From: Limnoglobus sp043780595
GTDB lineage: Bacteria; Planctomycetota; Planctomycetia; Gemmatales; Gemmataceae
DNA length: 8,857 nucleotides
Assembly: GCA_043780595.1 (NCBI GenBank)
Contig: JAYWCL010000147.1
Coordinates: forward strand, 1-8,857
Reading direction: 5' to 3'
In this document: positions 6,272 through 8,857 of the stretch, piece by piece
Layout: each line of letters begins with the position of its first letter
Numbering within the stretch: position 1 is the stretch's first letter
Program-made: the position numbers and the translations under genes
Notes under the pieces: model-generated
Databases searched by the model: none
Told to the model about the DNA's origin: nothing
Seen by the model: the letters and a program-made list of their open reading frames with translations, nothing else

Positions 6272-6898
6272 TTATGGCAGAAGCGCTTCGACTGCGATCG
6301 TCGCCACTACGATGCCATCGAGCGTGAGCGGCAGCGATTGCCCCGCCGTGTAGTTTTGCACGTTCGTGTAACTCTCGCTCACGGGGAGTGTGTGGACTTC
6401 GATCTGCCGATCGACGAGGTTCACGATCCAGTATTCGACGATGCCCGCACGGGCATAGATTCGCGCCTTTTGACGGCGGTCGATCAACAAGGACGACACG
6501 GCAATTTCGACGGCGACACCGACTTCTGCAGCAGTCGGATGGACTGCAACGAAACTCCGCGAATTTCCCCGCACGAGCGATACATCGGGTTCCGGCTGAC
6601 TGTCTGCAAGTTGAATGGACTGTTGACTTCGCAAATACCAACCCTTGGGGCGATTGTCGCCGAACGCTTCTTTGACGAGGTCGAGCGTACCATCGTGCGG
6701 AGCGGAGTGCGACATTTTGGGCACCAGGTAACCTTCGAGGAGTTCCAATTTATCGACTGCGGTCAGTATGCCGAGTTCGATCATCTTCTGATATTGCTCC
6801 ACGGAAAACCGGTGCGGTGCTGGCGGTGCGACCACGACCGGCAGCGCACGGGGCGGTGGCGTCACGGATGTCGGCGTCGGTGCGATGGCGGTCGTCAT
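6272..6898 (-). CDS. Uma2 family (DUF820) putative restriction-endonuclease-fold protein, upstream copy
   Basis: Also exactly 208 residues, this is a tandem paralogue of the gene at 5616-6242. The PD-(D/E)xK positions are kept: Asp105 in QPEPD, Glu131 in VAVEIAVSS, Lys144 in RQKARIYA. Residues 1-41 and about 144-200 are nearly the same as the downstream copy, while about 42-140 have diverged strongly. The start is ATG at 6898 with GGAGG seven bases upstream; a further ATG at 6928 lies inside the terminator hairpin of sucD and is unlikely. The leader before the start also repeats that of the downstream copy, so the duplication included the ribosome binding site. A promoter is expected between 6899 and 6976 but I could not recognise it. 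The biological role is unknown. Confidence 0.92.
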   Translation of the reverse strand: MTTAIAPTPTSVTPPPRALPVVVAPPAPHRFSVEQYQKMIELGILTAVDKLELLEGYLVPKMSHSAPHDGTLDLVKEAFGDNRPKGWYLRSQQSIQLADSQPEPDVSLVRGNSRSFVAVHPTAAEVGVAVEIAVSSLLIDRRQKARIYARAGIVEYWIVNLVDRQIEVHTLPVSESYTNVQNYTAGQSLPLTLDGIVVATIAVEALLP

Positions 6899-6911
6899 GG
6901 CGGTTCCTCCG

Positions 6912-6948
6912 AGAATGCGAAACGGCAACGGAATTCTATCCGTTGCCG
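6912..6948 (-). terminator. Hairpin terminator after sucD
   Basis: A perfect ten-base stem (6923-6932 with 6939-6948, CGGCAACGGA against TCCGTTGCCG) and a six-base loop are followed on the minus strand by TTTCGCATTCT. It lies 29 bases past the sucD stop and 25 bases before the first Uma2 start, so it should separate the two units. The T-tract is weak. Confidence 0.65.
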
Positions 6949-6976
6949 CGCGGGTTCCACAATATCGATTCGCTCG

Positions 6977-7891
6977 TTATCGCTTCGCGGCGAAGGCTTG
7001 CTGCACGGCTGCGCCGAGGTCGGCGGGGGTCGGTGCGGTTGCGATACCGGCTTTCTTGAGGGCGGCGATTTTATCGGCGGCGCTGCCACTGCCGCCGCTG
7101 ATGATCGCCCCGGCGTGGCCCATGCGGCGACCAACGGGGGCCGTCTGGCCGGCGATGAACGCGGCGACGGGCTTCTTCATGTGCTTCGCCACGTAGGCGG
7201 CGGCGAGTTCCTCCGCCGTGCCGCCGATTTCCCCGATCATCAGAATCGCCGACGTGCCGGGATCGTTCTCGAACATTTCCAGCAGGTCGATCTGGTTCGT
7301 ACCGATGATCGGGTCGCCGCCGATTCCAACGCAGGTCGATTGCGAGTAGCCGAGTGCGGAGAGTTGGAAGACGGCTTCGTAGGTGAGCGTGCCGGACCGG
7401 CTGATGATGCCGACGCCGGTTTTGCCCGGTTCGGTCGGCTTGTGAATGTAGCCCGGCATGATGCCGATTTTGCACTGGCCGGGCGTGATGATACCGGGGC
7501 AGTTCGGCCCGATCAGGCGGCTGCCGGGCTTGGATTGCACGAATCGCTTGGCCTTCGCCATATCGAGAACGGGAATGCCTTCGGTGATCGCGACGATGAG
7601 CCGAATCCCCGCGTCGGCGGCTTCCATGATCGCGTCGGCAGCCCCACCGGGCGGGACGAAGATCATCGTGGCGGTCGCGCCGGTCTTTGCCACCGCTTCG
7701 GCCACGGTGTTGAACACGGGCAGTTGCTTCTTCGATTCTTTCCCCGTCCAGGTCGTGCCACCCTTCTTAGGGGTCACGCCGCCGACGAACTGACTGCCGT
7801 ACAGCAGACATTGATCGGTGTGGAAGCTACCCGCAGACCCCGTGATACCCTGGCAGATGACTTTAGTAGATGCGTCGACGAGAATGCTCAT
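6977..7891 (-). CDS. sucD: Succinate-CoA ligase (ADP-forming) subunit alpha
   Basis: The product has 304 residues, close to the usual 290-300. The enzyme interconverts succinyl-CoA and succinate with substrate-level phosphorylation in the TCA cycle, as a complex with the beta subunit SucC, in the cytoplasm. The N-terminal CoA-binding part has GITGSAGSFHT (15-25) and FVGGVTPKKGG (35-45). The ligase part has RLIGPNCPGIITP (125-137), ISRSGTLTYE (163-172), GIGGDPIIGT (189-198) and GEIGG with Glu221. The phosphorylated active-site histidine is His259 in GRRMGHAGAIISGG. All key residues are present, so it should be active. sucC, usually adjacent, is not in this window; the gene upstream on this strand is the small membrane-protein gene, which overlaps the start by ATGA. 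No clear ribosome binding site precedes the ATG, which fits translational coupling to that gene. Confidence 0.97.
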   Translation of the reverse strand: MSILVDASTKVICQGITGSAGSFHTDQCLLYGSQFVGGVTPKKGGTTWTGKESKKQLPVFNTVAEAVAKTGATATMIFVPPGGAADAIMEAADAGIRLIVAITEGIPVLDMAKAKRFVQSKPGSRLIGPNCPGIITPGQCKIGIMPGYIHKPTEPGKTGVGIISRSGTLTYEAVFQLSALGYSQSTCVGIGGDPIIGTNQIDLLEMFENDPGTSAILMIGEIGGTAEELAAAYVAKHMKKPVAAFIAGQTAPVGRRMGHAGAIISGGSGSAADKIAALKKAGIATAPTPADLGAAVQQAFAAKR

Positions 7892-8110
7892 GGGTGGGTC
7901 TCGGTACTTTTCGGTTCGGGGAAACGCAACGGCCCGGCGAGGTACGCAACGAGCGCGTTACTCGATTGATACAAGTGACTCCGGTGCCCGGCGAGGGCGA
8001 GATAGCCGCCAAACGTGAAAAGCGCGAGCCATGCAACGGCAATCCCACGTTTCTTGAGTCGCCGTGCCGCGGCCGAGGAAAAGTCGGCGAGTGAGTTCGT
8101 CGGGTGTCAT
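7888..8110 (-). pseudogene. Small one-helix membrane protein overlapping sucD, with apparent single-base frameshift
   Basis: The minus-strand frame from about 8090 to the TGA at 7888-7890 encodes a coherent small membrane protein: SSAARRLKKRG, a hydrophobic helix IAVAWLALFTFGGYLALAG, then HRSHLYQSSNALVAYLAGPL and a polar end KSTETHP. It has no start codon of its own. The ATG at 8110 opens another frame, MTPDELTRRL, which joins it if one T is removed from the TTTT run at 8079-8082, giving 73 residues. The stop overlaps the sucD start as ATGA, a strong sign of a genuine translated unit. A dense basic stretch before the helix suggests an N-in topology. The frameshift may be a mutation, an assembly or sequencing error, or +1 recoding; I favour the first two. 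I do not recognise the family, and no strong ribosome binding site precedes 8110. Confidence 0.5.
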
Positions 8111-8247
8111 AGGATGGCTCGGATGTCGAACGGGAGTTGCGGTATCGGTGTCTGGTGGATCGTATTTCGCTCATTATGAAAGATTCTCGCCGGTATCGCA
8201 ATAGTCAATCGGCGGAGTCCGATACGAGCGACAAACTACGCCGCAAA

Positions 8248-8274
8248 TCGCATTTTAATCGAATTTTAATGCGA
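8248..8274. promoter_or_regulatory. AT-rich near-palindrome, possible operator
   Basis: TCGCATT (8248-8254) and AATGCGA (8268-8274) are inverted arms; inside, ATTTTAAT occurs twice (8252 and 8263), 11 bases apart, one helical turn. It lies in the divergent region between the small membrane-protein/sucD unit and the PAS gene, an otherwise GC-rich stretch, so it could be a regulator binding site. The regulator is unknown. The rest of 8111-8323 shows nothing else I can name. Confidence 0.35.
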
Positions 8275-8323
8275 GGTTTGGCCAAGTGACATATTATGTT
8301 GAGGCAAAGCGATTTGCTCATAA

Positions 8324-8704
8324 ATGAGAATGAACGCGATGAGTCGCACTATCGACCAGCAAAAATTTATCGATCTCGTTCAACACAGCAAAGATTTCAT
8401 TGCTCTTGCGGATATTTGCGGACGAATCACGTTTATGAACCGGAATGGCCGACGGATGATCGGCATCGGCGAATTCGACGATCTGCGCGAGATGACATTT
8501 ACCGATTACGTTCCAGTAGAGTGGCAAGAGTTCCTCCACAACACCGTCATTCGCACGGCCCGCGAACACGGGTTGTGGGAAGGCGAAATACAGTTGCGAA
8601 ACGTGAAGACGGGCGACATCATCGACGTCTTTAGTTCGACGTTTTACATGCCGGATCCATCGGGCGGGGGTGGGTCTTTCGCTACCGCATTGGCATCAAG
8701 TTAA
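8324..8704 (+). pseudogene. PAS-domain sensor gene truncated by an insertion element
   Basis: The open frame gives 126 residues. Residues 14-115 read as a PAS domain: FIDLVQHSKDFIALADICGR, ITFMNRNGRRMIGI, an intermediate helix DYVPVEWQEF, LWEGEIQLRN and a final strand DIIDVFSSTFYMPDP. PAS domains bind small ligands or cofactors and normally sit before a histidine kinase, GGDEF or further PAS domain; here nothing follows. After DPSGG at about 8668 the frame becomes GGSFATALASS and stops, and the downstream DNA looks like the left end of an insertion sequence. I therefore read it as the N-terminal remnant of a larger signalling protein, probably a sensor kinase. Starts at 8324, 8330 and 8339 are all possible; an in-frame TAA directly precedes 8324 and none has a strong ribosome binding site. 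Confidence 0.7.
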
Positions 8705-8726
8705 GGAGCTGGGCTTGTAATAAAGC

Positions 8727-8782
8727 GGAAGTCCTTCCACCATAGGTAGTTATCACACAACCCTCTGGAAGAAGGAACTTCC
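8727..8782 (+). promoter_or_regulatory. Predicted hairpin masking the transposase ribosome binding site
   Basis: GGAAGTCCTTC (8727-8737) is complementary to GAAGGAACTTCC (8771-8782) apart from one bulged A (8776). The 3' arm contains the Shine-Dalgarno AAGGA (8772-8776), seven bases before the ATG at 8784. A transcript entering from upstream would include both arms and hide the site; one started inside the 33-base loop would not. Similar arrangements are known in IS10, IS50, IS200 and IS231A. Confidence 0.5.
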
Positions 8783-8783
8783 A

Positions 8784-8857
8784 ATGATTACCGTATGCCA
8801 AATCGTCCGCAGCGTGCAGTCCCTTTTCGGTACGCTCGCCGATCGGGCCGCCGCAGT
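8784..8857 (+). CDS. Transposase N terminus (partial, probably IS4-like)
   Basis: Only 24 codons are in view, starting MITVCQIVRSVQSLFGTLAD, preceded by a well-spaced AAGGA. The beginning resembles, from memory, N termini of planctomycete IS4-type transposases (a short helix with VRSVQSLF before a QRRSKLTG-type segment), but the catalytic DDE part is outside the window. Family and intactness cannot be judged here. Confidence 0.5.
   Translation, partial: MITVCQIVRSVQSLFGTLADRAAA

Larger units (their letters stand above)
8671..8857 (+). mobile_element. Left end of an insertion sequence (partial)
   Basis: The PAS reading loses its meaning at about 8668-8675, and from there the sequence is non-coding up to a transposase-like start at 8784 that continues past the window. 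The exact boundary and terminal inverted repeat cannot be fixed because the other end is not in view. The leader between 8705 and 8783 holds a hairpin that covers the transposase ribosome binding site (separate entry). Confidence 0.5.

Noticed and set aside
6243..6641. 133-codon N-terminal extension of the downstream Uma2 gene
   Set aside because: It overlaps the upstream Uma2 gene in another frame, reads as Arg/Ser/Cys-rich noise, and the ATG at 6242 has a GGAGG site identical to that of the paralogue.
6161..7969. A 602-codon plus-strand open frame spanning the Uma2 genes and sucD
   Set aside because: It is antisense to three clear genes and its translation is low-complexity, rich in Arg, Gly, His and Asp with no domain; long antisense frames are expected in GC-rich coding DNA.

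Overview
The window looks like a chromosomal stretch from a planctomycete, most likely of the Gemmata/Zavarzinella type. The basis is a DUF1559 prepilin-like protein with the H-x9-DG C-terminal motif next to a small lipoprotein, tandem Uma2-family (DUF820) genes, a planctomycete-style TPR remnant, GC-rich coding sequence, and abundant intergenic repeats. No sequence search was run, so the taxonomic call rests on family recognition only.

Layout. Bases 1-403 hold no gene but carry copy 1 of a structured intergenic repeat and a terminator. On the minus strand follow a lipoprotein (404-817), a hairpin terminator and a DUF1559 prepilin-like gene (905-2083). A divergent intergenic region separates these from a plus-strand pair: an HD-GYP-type protein whose HD dyad reads Met-Asp (2356-3753) and a CPBP intramembrane protease (3785-4585). 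Directly after the protease stop lies copy 2 of the intergenic repeat (4620-4928), with 12-base inverted ends and helically phased internal motifs. Then come a frameshifted TPR remnant (4987-5399), a 100-base palindromic repeat (5463-5562), two tandem Uma2 genes (5616-6242 and 6272-6898), a terminator, sucD (6977-7891), and a small membrane-protein gene that overlaps the sucD start by ATGA but carries an apparent one-base frameshift (7888-8110). On the plus strand the window closes with a PAS-domain gene cut off by what looks like an insertion sequence, whose transposase starts at 8784 and runs off the end.

The genes do not form one pathway. sucD is a TCA-cycle gene and appears translationally coupled to the small membrane protein. 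DUF1559 and the lipoprotein are a recurrent cell-envelope pair. HD-GYP and CPBP share a strand and a 31-base gap. The most unusual material lies outside the genes: two copies of one non-coding element, each placed just past a stop codon in the same orientation relative to the gene, with motifs spaced by one or two DNA helical turns; a long palindrome abutting a broken gene; and an IS leader predicted to hide its own ribosome binding site.
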